A stretch of 37,262 bases of DNA. It comes from a virus. The stretch is from IMG/VR virus record IMGVR_UViG_3300025168_000245, positions 1 through 37,262 of that record. One strand, 5' to 3'. Made by a program: the position numbers and the translations under genes. Under the pieces are notes generated by a model, which was given only the letters and a program-made list of their open reading frames with translations, did no database searches and was not told the DNA's origin. Positions 18,253 through 26,686 of this stretch are shown piece after piece. The first letter of the stretch is position 1; every line of letters begins with the position of its first letter.

Positions 18253-20112
18253 TTAAGACATTGAGTCTCCCCAATTTTTTCCTAGTTCTGCGTCTACTTT
18301 GTTCGGGACATTAAGTTCCACCGCGTTCTCCATAATCTTAACGATCTCCTCCACCTCTTTTTTACTGGAAACAGAGAACACAAGTTCGTCGTGTACCTGT
18401 AGTAAGGGTTTATAGGACGCATTGTAGCAGTCTAATAGCGCTTTCTTGGTCATGTCTGCGGCTGACCCCTGTATCAGCTTGTTCAAGGCCTTATAAACGA
18501 AGGCTCGCTTGATGTCACCGTTGTATTCGTGCATCGCTTCTTTGTATTTCATCGGTCTGCCTGTCCCGTACTGGCGTGGTTCCCACATATCAAAGTGACA
18601 ACGCCGTCCCAACAAAGTTTTAATGTAGCCTCTGGTGGTAGCACTACGCATTACGGTGTCTGCCATCTGCCTAACAAAGGGTGCGTAAGTGTTGAACCGT
18701 ACCAAAATATCACTGGCTTCTTCCACATCGACACCCAACTGGTCTGCTAGTTTTCCTTTGCCCATGCCGTACATGATACCCAAGCCAATGGTCTTAGCTG
18801 TTTTACGATCAATGCCTACTAGGGTTGCTACCTGTTGGTGAAAGTCTGCTTCCCCTGCCATATAGGCTTCAGCAATACTGTCCGCCCCATCGTACTTAGA
18901 CCGATACGCAAAGTGGGTCAGTATCCTGGGCTCTTGTTGAGAAAAGTCAGCCGAGCACCACTTCTGTCCTTCTTCCGGGAGGAACAAAGAACGTATTAAA
19001 GGGCCTATTTCTTTATCTCTAGCTGGGACTTGTTGTAGGTTGGGGTTACTCATGGATAACCTTCCAGTCACCGTGCCTCCTGTCTCTCCTTTAAGCTGTC
19101 GAATGTCGGCATGAATCCTGCCGTTGTGTTCGTGCTTGATGATCGTATCAATAAAGGTGCTGTGGGCTTTGTTGAGTTCTCTGATCTTCATAATCATCTG
19201 TGCCACGGGATGTTTTTGACTGGCTAGAAACCCTTTGGTAAAACTGGGTGCGCCTTTGGCGGTGTGGTTGTAGGGAATTTTGCAGGCATCAAAGACCTGT
19301 GCCACGGAGGTGGCGGCCCAAATCCTGACTTCTTTAATTCCCGATTCTTTTGCCACTTCTTTAATCAGCTTCTGTTCTTTTGCAACCAGTTGCTTCTTTA
19401 GTCCATCCGCTCTTTCCAAGTCAACCCTCACTCCGGTTAGCTTCATGTTAAACAAAGCAGGGAACAGGTCTGTTTCCAGATTAAATATGTTCCAAAGATT
19501 CTGGTCCTCTAGGTGTATTTTAAAGTGGTTCCAAAGTTTCAGAGTCAGTGCGGCGTCTTGTGCGGCATACGTTCCAACATACGCTGAGGGCAGTCGCCAC
19601 ATCTCTGCTTTCGGGTCCACTCCCCACTCTTCCGCTGCCTGTCTTAGTTCTGCCTCTGACTTGCCTTCTTGTAGATACTCTTGTCCTAGAGAATTAAGGG
19701 TGTACCAATACAGGTTCTCATTAATCAAGGGTGCCACGATCATGGTGTCAATGATGCGTCCTTTAACGGTCACGCCTTCTCGGTGCAACCAACCCACATC
19801 GTAGGTAGCGTTGTGGAATATCTTGTCGCAAGGCAGGGCACAGATTTCTTTGATAAAGTCTATGACCCGCTTCTTGGGAAAATTAAACCCGGCTTCATGG
19901 GAAAAAGGAAAGTAGTCAGCATAGCCGTCGCAAGCGATTGATATGCCTACGGTTTCTCCGTCCCCTCTCACATAACCGGGGCCCTTGGACTTTAGGTTAG
20001 GGTCGCGTGTCTCAAGGTCAATGGCTATTTCGTCTGCGTCTTTGAAGATTTCGATTGGAAAGATGTCAGGGGGTGTCCATTCTGATGGTGGTTTAAATAT
20101 TTTATACGCCAT
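18253..20112 (-). CDS. polA: Family A DNA polymerase with 3'-5' exonuclease
   Basis: 619 aa, replicative DNA polymerase. The DnaQ-like exonuclease has Exo I D32/E34 (AIDLETRDP), Exo II D105 (HNATYDVGWL) and Exo III (YAAQD, D186). The polymerase domain has motif A DFSQQEPRIL (D389, E394), motif B RKTAKTIGLGIMYG (R436, K440, Y448) and motif C QVHDELV (H574, D575, E576). At the position of E. coli Phe762 there is Leu444, and at Ile709 there is Gln393. No 5'-nuclease domain and no DnaJ-like CxxCxGxG insertion. It overlaps the upstream helicase by 11 bp. The Leu variant is a class reported as abundant in marine viruses. Confidence 0.95.
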   Translation of the reverse strand: MAYKIFKPPSEWTPPDIFPIEIFKDADEIAIDLETRDPNLKSKGPGYVRGDGETVGISIACDGYADYFPFSHEAGFNFPKKRVIDFIKEICALPCDKIFHNATYDVGWLHREGVTVKGRIIDTMIVAPLINENLYWYTLNSLGQEYLQEGKSEAELRQAAEEWGVDPKAEMWRLPSAYVGTYAAQDAALTLKLWNHFKIHLEDQNLWNIFNLETDLFPALFNMKLTGVRVDLERADGLKKQLVAKEQKLIKEVAKESGIKEVRIWAATSVAQVFDACKIPYNHTAKGAPSFTKGFLASQKHPVAQMIMKIRELNKAHSTFIDTIIKHEHNGRIHADIRQLKGETGGTVTGRLSMSNPNLQQVPARDKEIGPLIRSLFLPEEGQKWCSADFSQQEPRILTHFAYRSKYDGADSIAEAYMAGEADFHQQVATLVGIDRKTAKTIGLGIMYGMGKGKLADQLGVDVEEASDILVRFNTYAPFVRQMADTVMRSATTRGYIKTLLGRRCHFDMWEPRQYGTGRPMKYKEAMHEYNGDIKRAFVYKALNKLIQGSAADMTKKALLDCYNASYKPLLQVHDELVFSVSSKKEVEEIVKIMENAVELNVPNKVDAELGKNWGDSMS

Positions 20113-21658
20113 ATTTTAAGTTCTCGTTTTGTGCATTAATAATAAAAAGGTTTTCTCGCGCTCTAGTCACAGCAACGTAGAACTGTCTGTGCAAGCTGTC
20201 GGCATTAATCATCGCGTTCAGCTTCTGCGCTGGAGATAAGTCTAACAACACTGCCACGTTGTCAGCTTCTCCCCCCTTTGCTTTGTGTATGGTAGACAAT
20301 GCTACCCTTGGTTCGCCCCTTAAGTCTTCTTTGTTATCGGTTGCTTTTTTAATGAACGTTCTCCGTTCCTCGTTAATTCTTCTTGTAAAAACCTCTTGCC
20401 AGGTCTTTCCTAAACACTCTTCGTGCAGACCAAAAAGTTCCACTACTTGTTGTTTGGTTAGCTTTCTTGCTTTTTCCTCGTCCTTTCCTGGGGCACTAAG
20501 GAAGCCTCGTTTGACTTCGTTCTTGGTCAGGAACCGATACACGCTTTCCAGTTCCCCCACTGTGATTTTGGTTTCTTCTGCGAGCAGTTTCTTCCAACCA
20601 TCAATGGCTTCAATCATGGGCAGAGGAATGTAGCGGAAGCTGTTGTGTGAGAAAGGGATGCCACGATCAATCAAGGTTCGTCTTGAACTGTAGCCTTCTC
20701 CGTCGCCGTTTAACATGTAGTCACAAGACGCAAGGATCAACCATTGGCCTTCTTCGAGGGGTAGTACATCAACCGAGTGTAGGTGGGACAATGTTCCCTC
20801 GTGTTCTCGAGGCAGGTATCTTTTTTCTTGTCTGTTTTGTATGCGACGAGCAATTCTTTCGGCTTGTTTGTGTACTTGTCTTGGCACTCGGAACGATTGA
20901 TCAAGGACCACGGTCTCGCCCTGCATGGCGATGAACCGGTCTGGTCTAGCACCGTTCCATTCGTAGATGGCTTGGTCATCGTCGCCCGCGATGTAAGTAA
21001 CGGGGACCACGGACATGAGCTTTTCTATCAAACGCCAATTTAGTTCGGCTAAGTCTTGTGCTTCATCAATGATTAGTACGTCCAAGGGTGGGACTCTTCC
21101 TTTTGTAAGAAACTCAATAATCATATCGGCAAAAGAAAAGATGCCTTGTTCTTCCCGATACTCTCCCCAGGCTTTGGCTAAGGGTTCAAGCAAGGAAGGC
21201 GCCACTCTTTGTCGTGTCTTAACGTTGGTGTTTAGGCGCTCTACTGAAACGCTGCGGCAGTTCGCCTTGGCGTTCTCAATAATTTGGAAGTAGGGGTCTT
21301 CTAGCATGGCTTCCAAAGACTTTCTTGTGTTGCCTGAGTAGTGTTGTGTCAAGGGAAAGCTATAGGTTTCTAAAAACTCTTTAATATCAAGACCTTCCAT
21401 GACACGGGTAATGCCCATGGCTCTTTTACAGAAAGCATGGCTGGTGCAGAAGTAAGTCAGTTCGTCTTTGTCTAAGCCAAAACGGGCTCGGGCTCTGCTC
21501 TTTCCTTCCTCTGCGGCTTTGACCGAGAAAGAAATAAAGGCAATGCGTTCAGGAGAAATTCCTTCGTCTATGTGTTGCTCTATGTGTCGAAGTAGTGTGG
21601 TTGTTTTGCCGGTTCCAGGGGGTCCAAAGTATTTGGTCGAATGGAGTTCCTTATTCAT
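20102..21658 (-). CDS. UvrD/PcrA-like superfamily 1 helicase
   Basis: 518 aa. All major SF1 motifs are visible: Walker A GPPGTGKTT (12-20), Walker B DEAQD (198-202), motif III GDDDQAIYEW (225-234), motif IV SFRVPR (255-260), motif V STIHKAKGGEAD (455-466) and motif VI YVAVTRARENL (494-504). These define an ATP-dependent 3'-5' DNA helicase, probably unwinding DNA for the phage polymerase. It is shorter than cellular UvrD (about 720 aa), mainly through reduced accessory domains. It overlaps the primase gene by 8 bp and the polymerase by 11 bp, so the three are likely made together. Confidence 0.93.
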   Translation of the reverse strand: MNKELHSTKYFGPPGTGKTTTLLRHIEQHIDEGISPERIAFISFSVKAAEEGKSRARARFGLDKDELTYFCTSHAFCKRAMGITRVMEGLDIKEFLETYSFPLTQHYSGNTRKSLEAMLEDPYFQIIENAKANCRSVSVERLNTNVKTRQRVAPSLLEPLAKAWGEYREEQGIFSFADMIIEFLTKGRVPPLDVLIIDEAQDLAELNWRLIEKLMSVVPVTYIAGDDDQAIYEWNGARPDRFIAMQGETVVLDQSFRVPRQVHKQAERIARRIQNRQEKRYLPREHEGTLSHLHSVDVLPLEEGQWLILASCDYMLNGDGEGYSSRRTLIDRGIPFSHNSFRYIPLPMIEAIDGWKKLLAEETKITVGELESVYRFLTKNEVKRGFLSAPGKDEEKARKLTKQQVVELFGLHEECLGKTWQEVFTRRINEERRTFIKKATDNKEDLRGEPRVALSTIHKAKGGEADNVAVLLDLSPAQKLNAMINADSLHRQFYVAVTRARENLFIINAQNENLKYGV

Positions 21659-23252
21659 CTTCCCAATCCTTCGCAGGCGTGTTCAGTTTGAAGTCTTTAG
21701 CGCTGACGTTTAGAGCAGCGGTTTCCGGTGTCTCGAGAACCCAGATGGAAGTAGCGCCGGCCCCTTTGTCTATATATTTCGTCGCCGTGTAAGCCCCCAG
21801 TTCCTTCAACTCGTTAAAAATCTCAGCGTCCCGTATTGCTTTCATGCCTTTAAACTCTTTAATGTACTTTACCAAATCTCTGCCACGAAACCACCATTCG
21901 TGTGGTTTGGTCTCTTCACTTCTATACACAGCGCCTGCCAGTATAGCCACTCGGGCAGAAGACTCTCGGTTCTTACAAAACTCTTCAATGGCGTCTTGTA
22001 GTAGTCCGGCTTTAGTCATGTCGGGGGGCACTTCAATTTCTTGCACACTCCGCAACAGATCGTTGAGCCGCATTATCCAGTCTTTCTTTTTAATGTCAGG
22101 GGGACACTTGTTAAGCACCTCCATACTTCTTTGTTGGTACAAAGAGAAGTTGTGGAGTTCTCGCGTTTCGAGGACCAGGGTCTCTCCTTCAACGTCCAAA
22201 TGCCATAAGGGAGGGTCCGTCAGATACTTTCTGAGTCCGGTCAGATTGACCTCTTGTTCAGAGGGGTCAATGCCGTACCTTCTTGTCACGCACACACCGC
22301 TTTGGCAATGATTCACCAAAGGTGGTGTGGTACACTTATAATGATAGTCAGATTTCTCTAGGCTATTCATTAAAGCGTTCAGTTCAGCATGCGACAGGGG
22401 CTTGTGGCATACTGTTTTGTTCGCTTCCTGAAGTTTGTCGCGCCATTCCTCACTTTCGGGGTGCAGTTTTCTAAACAACACTCCGTAGGAGAAGAGGGCG
22501 TCGTTGCGGGTGCCTTCAGGTATCCCGTTTAGCTTCATGTGTACCAGACATGGTGGTGCGTGGTCCCAGAAAGACCCTTCCGAGCCCTCCCCGTTGTTCG
22601 CTTTTCGACTTTTCTTTATGGGTTTGATTCGATCAAGTTCTTGCTCAGTCACAGCTTTGTCCTTGACCCGTTTAATAAATTCGCTGGGATTGAGGGCTTC
22701 TCCCTGTTCGTCTATGGCGTATCGAGTTGTGTTGCGGCCACCGAAGTAAGGCATGTTAAGCCAGTTCCCTGTTTGTTTGTTTTGTTCCACCTGCTTGGAC
22801 CATTGAAATTGCTTGGGAAAGATTTCGTCTTTGGTTCTCCCCATTGCCGCCGCTATCTCGTCGAGTTTCTTTTTAAAGCGGATAGCAGGCACCGGCTCAT
22901 TGGTGAACAGGAACAAATGCACACCGCCCGATTTGGTCATACAGGGGACCAAGGGCAGTTGCATGTCCTTAATAACTTTTTGTAGGTGGTCGATATCAAC
23001 CGGGTATTCATCAACGTCAATACAACCCCATTGACAGGTTTCATCGTCTTTAAGTGGGATGACTCCGATTGAAGTCTCTCCTTTTAGGTGATTCTGCCAG
23101 TGGACCAGGGTCAAAGGCTCTTGTATTGTACGTCCTCTGCCGTCCTTCTTAGTGCCTTTTGCTGTCTCTTTGGTGCCTTGTATTTGATAAATGCCGTATG
23201 CTCGTTCCAAACCGGAAAAAACCGCCATAAAATCTGTTGCTAGTTTACTCAT
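21651..23252 (-). CDS. Archaeo-eukaryotic-type (TOTE-like) primase
   Basis: 533 aa. The AEP catalytic motifs are CIDVDEY (D79, D81), SGGVH (108-112, H112) and a later NMPYFGGRNTTRYA (166-178, R177). The spacing and the KSGGVHLFLF form resemble the TOTE-type primase domain. The middle has conserved Cys/His positions (CLVHMKLNGIPEGTRND; HCQSGVC) that could bind zinc or be a primase C-terminal domain. No D5-type helicase domain is fused; unwinding must come from the separate helicases. The enzyme would make primers for the neighbouring polymerase. A 13-bp hairpin lies just upstream of its ribosome site. Confidence 0.88.
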   Translation of the reverse strand: MSKLATDFMAVFSGLERAYGIYQIQGTKETAKGTKKDGRGRTIQEPLTLVHWQNHLKGETSIGVIPLKDDETCQWGCIDVDEYPVDIDHLQKVIKDMQLPLVPCMTKSGGVHLFLFTNEPVPAIRFKKKLDEIAAAMGRTKDEIFPKQFQWSKQVEQNKQTGNWLNMPYFGGRNTTRYAIDEQGEALNPSEFIKRVKDKAVTEQELDRIKPIKKSRKANNGEGSEGSFWDHAPPCLVHMKLNGIPEGTRNDALFSYGVLFRKLHPESEEWRDKLQEANKTVCHKPLSHAELNALMNSLEKSDYHYKCTTPPLVNHCQSGVCVTRRYGIDPSEQEVNLTGLRKYLTDPPLWHLDVEGETLVLETRELHNFSLYQQRSMEVLNKCPPDIKKKDWIMRLNDLLRSVQEIEVPPDMTKAGLLQDAIEEFCKNRESSARVAILAGAVYRSEETKPHEWWFRGRDLVKYIKEFKGMKAIRDAEIFNELKELGAYTATKYIDKGAGATSIWVLETPETAALNVSAKDFKLNTPAKDWEDE

Positions 23253-23265
23253 GTTGCCCCTTAAT

Positions 23266-23302
23266 GAAGCCTCACGAATAACTATGCTTTTCGTGAGGCT
23301 TC
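23266..23302 (-). other. 13-bp perfect hairpin between operon genes
   Basis: Arms GAAGCCTCACGAA and TTCGTGAGGCTTC flank an 11-nt loop in the 60-bp gap between the possible ssDNA-binding gene and the primase gene. On the transcribed strand it is followed by ATTAAGGGG rather than a U-run, so it is not a standard terminator. It could stabilise or process the mRNA, or attenuate expression of the primase. Confidence 0.6.
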
Positions 23303-23312
23303 TGTCCGCCGC

Positions 23313-24119
23313 TTATTCCCAGTCCTTATCAGACTCTTTTGTAAGCAGGGGGGCCTTTTCTGTGGGTGGTTTAGCCAACTGCATTTTCATGCCGCCTTCC
23401 GAGCAGAACTCAGCGAACTCTTGGCCTTGCTCAAAGTCAATTTTTTCCTTTAAGAGAGAATCGACTGCGATGTTCCAACCGTACCAAGAGCCTTTATCGT
23501 TGGACTCTTCTTTACTGGTGATCCGGTAAAAGTAAGCGTAAGAAGGGGGACTGAATTTCCCGCTTTTTCCTATCTCATACTGGGAGTGGATCATGTTGTT
23601 CCAAGCCCTCGAGTTTTTTAACTGCGACCCGGACAAGTTAATCACGCAACGGTGAGACATGCCATCAACAACAAGGAAACCGTAGTGGTTGCCTGTGTTT
23701 ACTAGCTGTGTAGTGCGTCCATCTGAGTGCGTTAAAATGTCTCGGTACTGCGAGTCGCGCTCGGCTCTGTAAATGATGTCCGAGTCGGAAGGGTGAACGG
23801 CAACCAGGCCGCCTCCGCTTTCTCTCGTGTTCCATTCAACATAGTTACGATCATACCAACAGGGTTGGAATAAAAATCCTTCGTCCCCGTCTAATGCAGA
23901 ACTGTTTCCTGTGAAAAAGAAATCTCCTGCTCGGGCATCGGGTTGATACTCAGGCTTTGATTTCTTTAGCGCGGGAGACTGTGCTTGTATAATTTGTATG
24001 CGCGGTGTGACTAAATCCTCCGCGGTTATTTCTCCATGTCCCTGACCTGCATGTTTCTCGAACAATGCGGAAAGGGTGTTTTTAGTAGACTTACTACCAT
24101 TCTCTTTTTTTACTGTCAT
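23313..24119 (-). CDS. Conserved replication-associated protein, possible ssDNA-binding protein
   Basis: 268 aa, second gene of the replication operon. No enzyme motif. The N-terminal third has EDLVTPRIQIIQAQSPALKK and ARAGDFFFTG, a pattern I associate with proteins beside phage replication genes. The central part is beta-rich and aromatic (GFLFQPCWYDRNYVEW; PSYAYFYRITSKEES). The end is acidic (KESDKDWE), reminiscent of the acidic tails of phage single-stranded DNA-binding proteins. A ssDNA-binding role is therefore an inference from position, aromatic content and tail; other replication accessory roles are possible. Confidence 0.55.
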   Translation of the reverse strand: MTVKKENGSKSTKNTLSALFEKHAGQGHGEITAEDLVTPRIQIIQAQSPALKKSKPEYQPDARAGDFFFTGNSSALDGDEGFLFQPCWYDRNYVEWNTRESGGGLVAVHPSDSDIIYRAERDSQYRDILTHSDGRTTQLVNTGNHYGFLVVDGMSHRCVINLSGSQLKNSRAWNNMIHSQYEIGKSGKFSPPSYAYFYRITSKEESNDKGSWYGWNIAVDSLLKEKIDFEQGQEFAEFCSEGGMKMQLAKPPTEKAPLLTKESDKDWE

Positions 24120-24145
24120 AACGTTCTTTATCCTCTGTTTTTTTG

Positions 24146-24748
24146 TTATTTAGTTATTTTTGTGCGTTGACCTGTGTATACAGAAAAAAGTTTCTGCACA
24201 CCGCTGTCGAACGCGGCGTCGCCACTTTCAATAAGCCCCTTTACAGCGGCTTTGAGGGTGGATGGGTGGACTGCCTCCTTTTGGTTAGGCATAAATCCCT
24301 GTTTTTCAAGGGTGTCCATTGTTTGTAGCGCAAGGTCGTCTTCGCCTTTACCGAAGGCAACGCTTACTGTGTTTTTTATGAGGTCTCCTAGGTCATTATC
24401 ACGGAGCCATTGGTGCGCTTCCGCTCTGCTTTTCTCTGTGATACGAGCAGAATAAAAAGGGTCCACCAGGATACGAGAACCGTCGTCCATGCGAATGTCG
24501 CTGATGCCCATTTCGCGCATCATGTTAGGAATAACGTCTTCAGAAAGGTCTCTGTATTGTTCTTTAAGTTGTTTTAATTTCTCTTCGGCATTGCCTATGG
24601 TGCCGCCTACGTGTAACATTTCTTCCATCTTTTTACTGAGGGTTTTGAGGCCTTCATCATCAAGTCGGGTGACTTTTTTCTCGACTGCTGTCTCGAATAG
24701 ATCAATAATATCTGTTGTTTTCTCGTCCGTTGTTCTTTTCTTTTTCAA
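24146..24748 (-). CDS. Conserved phage protein of unknown function (200 aa)
   Basis: First gene of the leftward replication operon. I take the TTG at 24748 as start because a perfect AAGGAG lies just upstream with suitable spacing. An N-terminal coiled-coil-like region (EEKLKQLKEQYRDLSEDV) is followed by a compact domain with DDGSRILVDPFYSARIT, AHQWLRDNDLGDLIKN and VHPSTLKAAVKGLIE, ending in VYTGQRTKITK. The VxPFYSA...AHQWLRD...HPSTLKA series recurs in phages, by memory, usually near replication genes. Function unknown. Confidence 0.7.
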   Translation of the reverse strand: MKKKRTTDEKTTDIIDLFETAVEKKVTRLDDEGLKTLSKKMEEMLHVGGTIGNAEEKLKQLKEQYRDLSEDVIPNMMREMGISDIRMDDGSRILVDPFYSARITEKSRAEAHQWLRDNDLGDLIKNTVSVAFGKGEDDLALQTMDTLEKQGFMPNQKEAVHPSTLKAAVKGLIESGDAAFDSGVQKLFSVYTGQRTKITK

Positions 24749-24779
24749 AGCAAACTCCTTATCATTTTCAGGTTGCGGT

Positions 24780-24804
24780 ATAAGTATATACCCGCTATAC
24801 TTAT
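24780..24804. promoter_or_regulatory. 9-7-9 palindrome, operator candidate
   Basis: ATAAGTATA and its exact complement TATACTTAT are separated by 7 bp (TACCCGC). The palindrome covers the -10 and most of the spacer of the replication promoter and lies in the divergent intergenic region before the SNF2 helicase gene. Placement predicts repression of leftward transcription when bound. Confidence 0.6.
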
Positions 24805-24812
24805 CTTGTCAA
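24783..24812 (-). promoter_or_regulatory. Promoter of the replication operon
   Basis: On the minus strand, -35 TTGACA (24807-24812) and -10 TATACT (24783-24788) are 18 bp apart, directed at the TTG-start gene at 24748. A perfect consensus -35 and a one-mismatch -10 make this a good host sigma70-type promoter. Confidence 0.75.
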
Positions 24813-24857
24813 CAATAAAAAACTATAAGTTGAATAATATAAGAAAAAGGACAGAGA

Positions 24858-26300
24858 ATGAAGAACTACGTATACCAAACCGAACCCTATAAGCACCAAG
24901 AAAAAACACTGCGACGATCTGCACACCGTAAGGAATTTGCACTTTTTTTAGAGATGGGACTGGGCAAGTCAAAGGTTTTATTGGACAACGCCGCCATACT
25001 TTACGAAGCGGGGAAGATTGATGCACTATTAATTGTAACACCGAAAGGAAATCTCCGAAATTGGGACAAACTAGAAATACCCAGGCATTTGCCAAGCAGA
25101 ATCCCTACCTCTGTGTTGGTGTGGCAACCGAACCACACACAAACATGGAAGCGGACCTATTGCGAAATGGTTTTAGAAGAACACCCCGAAAGATTGGAGA
25201 TTATGACCATGAATGTTGAATCGTTCAGTACGGAAAAGGGGCAAAAGTTTGCCAAAGCGTTTATCTTGGCGCACGAGACTATGTTGGCGGTCGATGAGAG
25301 TACCCTTATAAAGAACCCCAAAGCCAAACGAACAAAAAACCTACTCGCATTGTCGAGAGATGCAGTTTATAAAAGAATACTGACAGGCTTTCCGGTGACC
25401 AAAACGCCTCTTGATCTGTATTCACAGTGCGCCTTTTTAAACCCTTTACTGTTGGGCTTTAAAAGTTTTTACGCTTTCAAGGCACGGTATGCGATCACCA
25501 AGCAAAGACGTCTCGGCTCGCACAGCTTTGAAGAAGTGGTCGGCTTTCATCGAACGGAAGAACTGCAAGAACTATTAAAGGAGTTCTCGGTCCGCTATAC
25601 CAAGGACAAGTGTCTTGATCTTCCCGAGAAAGTTTACATGAGAAGAGAGGTGGAACTGACTAAGGAACAGAAGAAGGCCTACGAACAGATGAAAAAAGAA
25701 GCGCTGATGGTACTGCGAGACGAGGTGTATACCACCCAAACTGTGCTGACTCAGTTGATGCGCTTGCAACAGGTGGTCGCGGGCAGTCTGCGTTCGCCAA
25801 GCGGAGAGTTGGTACTGCTTCCCAACAACCGCATTAAAGAAACGTTGAGCGTATTAGAGGAGGTCTCGGGTAAGGCGATCATCTTTGCCGTGTTTCAAAC
25901 GGACATAGAAGCGTTGACCAAGGCCATCGCTGAGGTTTATGGGGAAGACAGTGTGGCTTCCTACTATGGAAAGACTCCCAATGGGGAAAGGGAGAGAATC
26001 TTGGAGGATTTTCAGGACAAGAACAGTCCATTGAGGTTTTTTGTTTCCAACCCGCACACAGGAGGGCGTGGTCTGACGCTTACAGAGGCAAGCTACATGA
26101 TTTTTTATTGCAACAGCTATGATCTTGAGTTGCGGATTCAAGCAGAAGACAGGATCCATCGTATTGGCCAGGACAAAAGTTGTACTTATATAGATTTGGT
26201 CTGCCCTGGGACCATAGATGAGAAGATTTTAGAGGCACTTAAGAAAAAGGTTAGTATTTCAAACAAAGTTTTAGGAGAAGTAAAAAAATGGTTCGAGTAA
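24858..26300 (+). CDS. SNF2/DEAD-type superfamily 2 helicase
   Basis: 480 aa. Motifs in order: Walker A EMGLGKSK (32-39), Walker B DEST (146-149), motif III LTGFPVTKTPLDLYSQ (175-190), motif V TGGRGLTLTEA (401-411) and motif VI QAEDRIHRIGQ (428-438), the last typical of SNF2 proteins. These are ATP-driven DNA translocases that remodel protein-DNA complexes or branched DNA; several phages carry a single-domain version for replication or recombination. It is divergent from the replication operon, sharing a 109-bp control region, and overlaps the next gene by 13 bp. Confidence 0.92.
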   Translation: MKNYVYQTEPYKHQEKTLRRSAHRKEFALFLEMGLGKSKVLLDNAAILYEAGKIDALLIVTPKGNLRNWDKLEIPRHLPSRIPTSVLVWQPNHTQTWKRTYCEMVLEEHPERLEIMTMNVESFSTEKGQKFAKAFILAHETMLAVDESTLIKNPKAKRTKNLLALSRDAVYKRILTGFPVTKTPLDLYSQCAFLNPLLLGFKSFYAFKARYAITKQRRLGSHSFEEVVGFHRTEELQELLKEFSVRYTKDKCLDLPEKVYMRREVELTKEQKKAYEQMKKEALMVLRDEVYTTQTVLTQLMRLQQVVAGSLRSPSGELVLLPNNRIKETLSVLEEVSGKAIIFAVFQTDIEALTKAIAEVYGEDSVASYYGKTPNGERERILEDFQDKNSPLRFFVSNPHTGGRGLTLTEASYMIFYCNSYDLELRIQAEDRIHRIGQDKSCTYIDLVCPGTIDEKILEALKKKVSISNKVLGEVKKWFE

Positions 26301-26569
26301 AGAAGAAAGAGAAGAGAACGGCTCAACTTAACATTCGCATGACCGAGGAAGAGAAGAAACGATTGGACGTTTTGTCTCATCACAGTTGGCGTAGTTCAAG
26401 TGAGTATGTCAGAAGACTTATCAACCGTGATTGGAACCGGTTAAAGAAAATTGAGGGCGCGGCCAAGGCGAACGAGTGGTTTGAGTTGTTCTCTCAGCCT
26501 GGTGCCAAGGATGCTTGGGAAGATTTTCTTAAAGACGGCGACGTGGACATGATTAAATTCAAAAAATAG
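26288..26569 (+). CDS. Ribbon-helix-helix (CopG/Arc-type) transcription regulator candidate
   Basis: 93 aa. Residues 11-48 give a clear ribbon-helix-helix pattern: strand TAQLNIRM, helix TEEEKKRLDVLSHHS, turn WRSSSEYV, helix RRLINRDW. The C-terminal half (AKANEWFELFSQPGAKDAW and an acidic end) could be an effector or oligomerisation part. It starts inside the helicase gene by a 13-bp overlap and lies immediately upstream of a promoter that carries the TATGGGA element. This makes it the best candidate in the window for the regulator of those promoters, but this is inference. Confidence 0.8.
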   Translation: MVRVKKKEKRTAQLNIRMTEEEKKRLDVLSHHSWRSSSEYVRRLINRDWNRLKKIEGAAKANEWFELFSQPGAKDAWEDFLKDGDVDMIKFKK

Positions 26570-26597
26570 TTGTTTCTATGGGAGTGTTGTGTATAGT
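26570..26597 (+). promoter_or_regulatory. Promoter with TATGGGA element, small-gene operon
   Basis: TTGTTT (26570-26575), TATGGGA (26577-26583) and TATAGT (26592-26597). The -35 is weak, but the element and its position match the promoter family of the 33-37 kb array, here with 8 rather than 7 bp between element and -10. It would transcribe the genes from 26722 onward. Confidence 0.5.
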
Positions 26598-26611
26598 GTA
26601 TAGACAATAAA

Positions 26612-26686
26612 TGCACAAAGGGCCTGAATGATGCCTATTTGTGCAGGGGGCATCCCCTTCATTGAGAAATGGTAACTGGGGGGTGC
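26612..26686 (+). ncRNA. Structured 5' leader with two hairpins
   Basis: About 125 bases lie between the promoter and the first start. Hairpin 1 pairs TGCACAAA (26612-26619) with TTTGTGCA (26638-26645), with an inner GGC/GCC. Hairpin 2 pairs GCATCCCC (26650-26657) with GGGGGTGC (26679-26686), with a smaller CATT/AATG stem in its loop. Neither is followed by a U-run, so a cis-regulatory leader is more likely than a terminator. It matches no riboswitch I know. Confidence 0.5.

Noticed and set aside
18253-20112. DnaJ-domain insertion in the polymerase, as in some marine podoviruses
   Set aside because: No CxxCxGxG zinc repeats are present and the exonuclease and polymerase motifs are normally spaced.
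24806-24840. Plus-strand promoter for the SNF2 helicase gene
   Set aside because: TTGTCA and AT-rich -10-like strings (TATAAG, TAATAT) exist but none has acceptable spacing; a promoter is likely here but cannot be placed.
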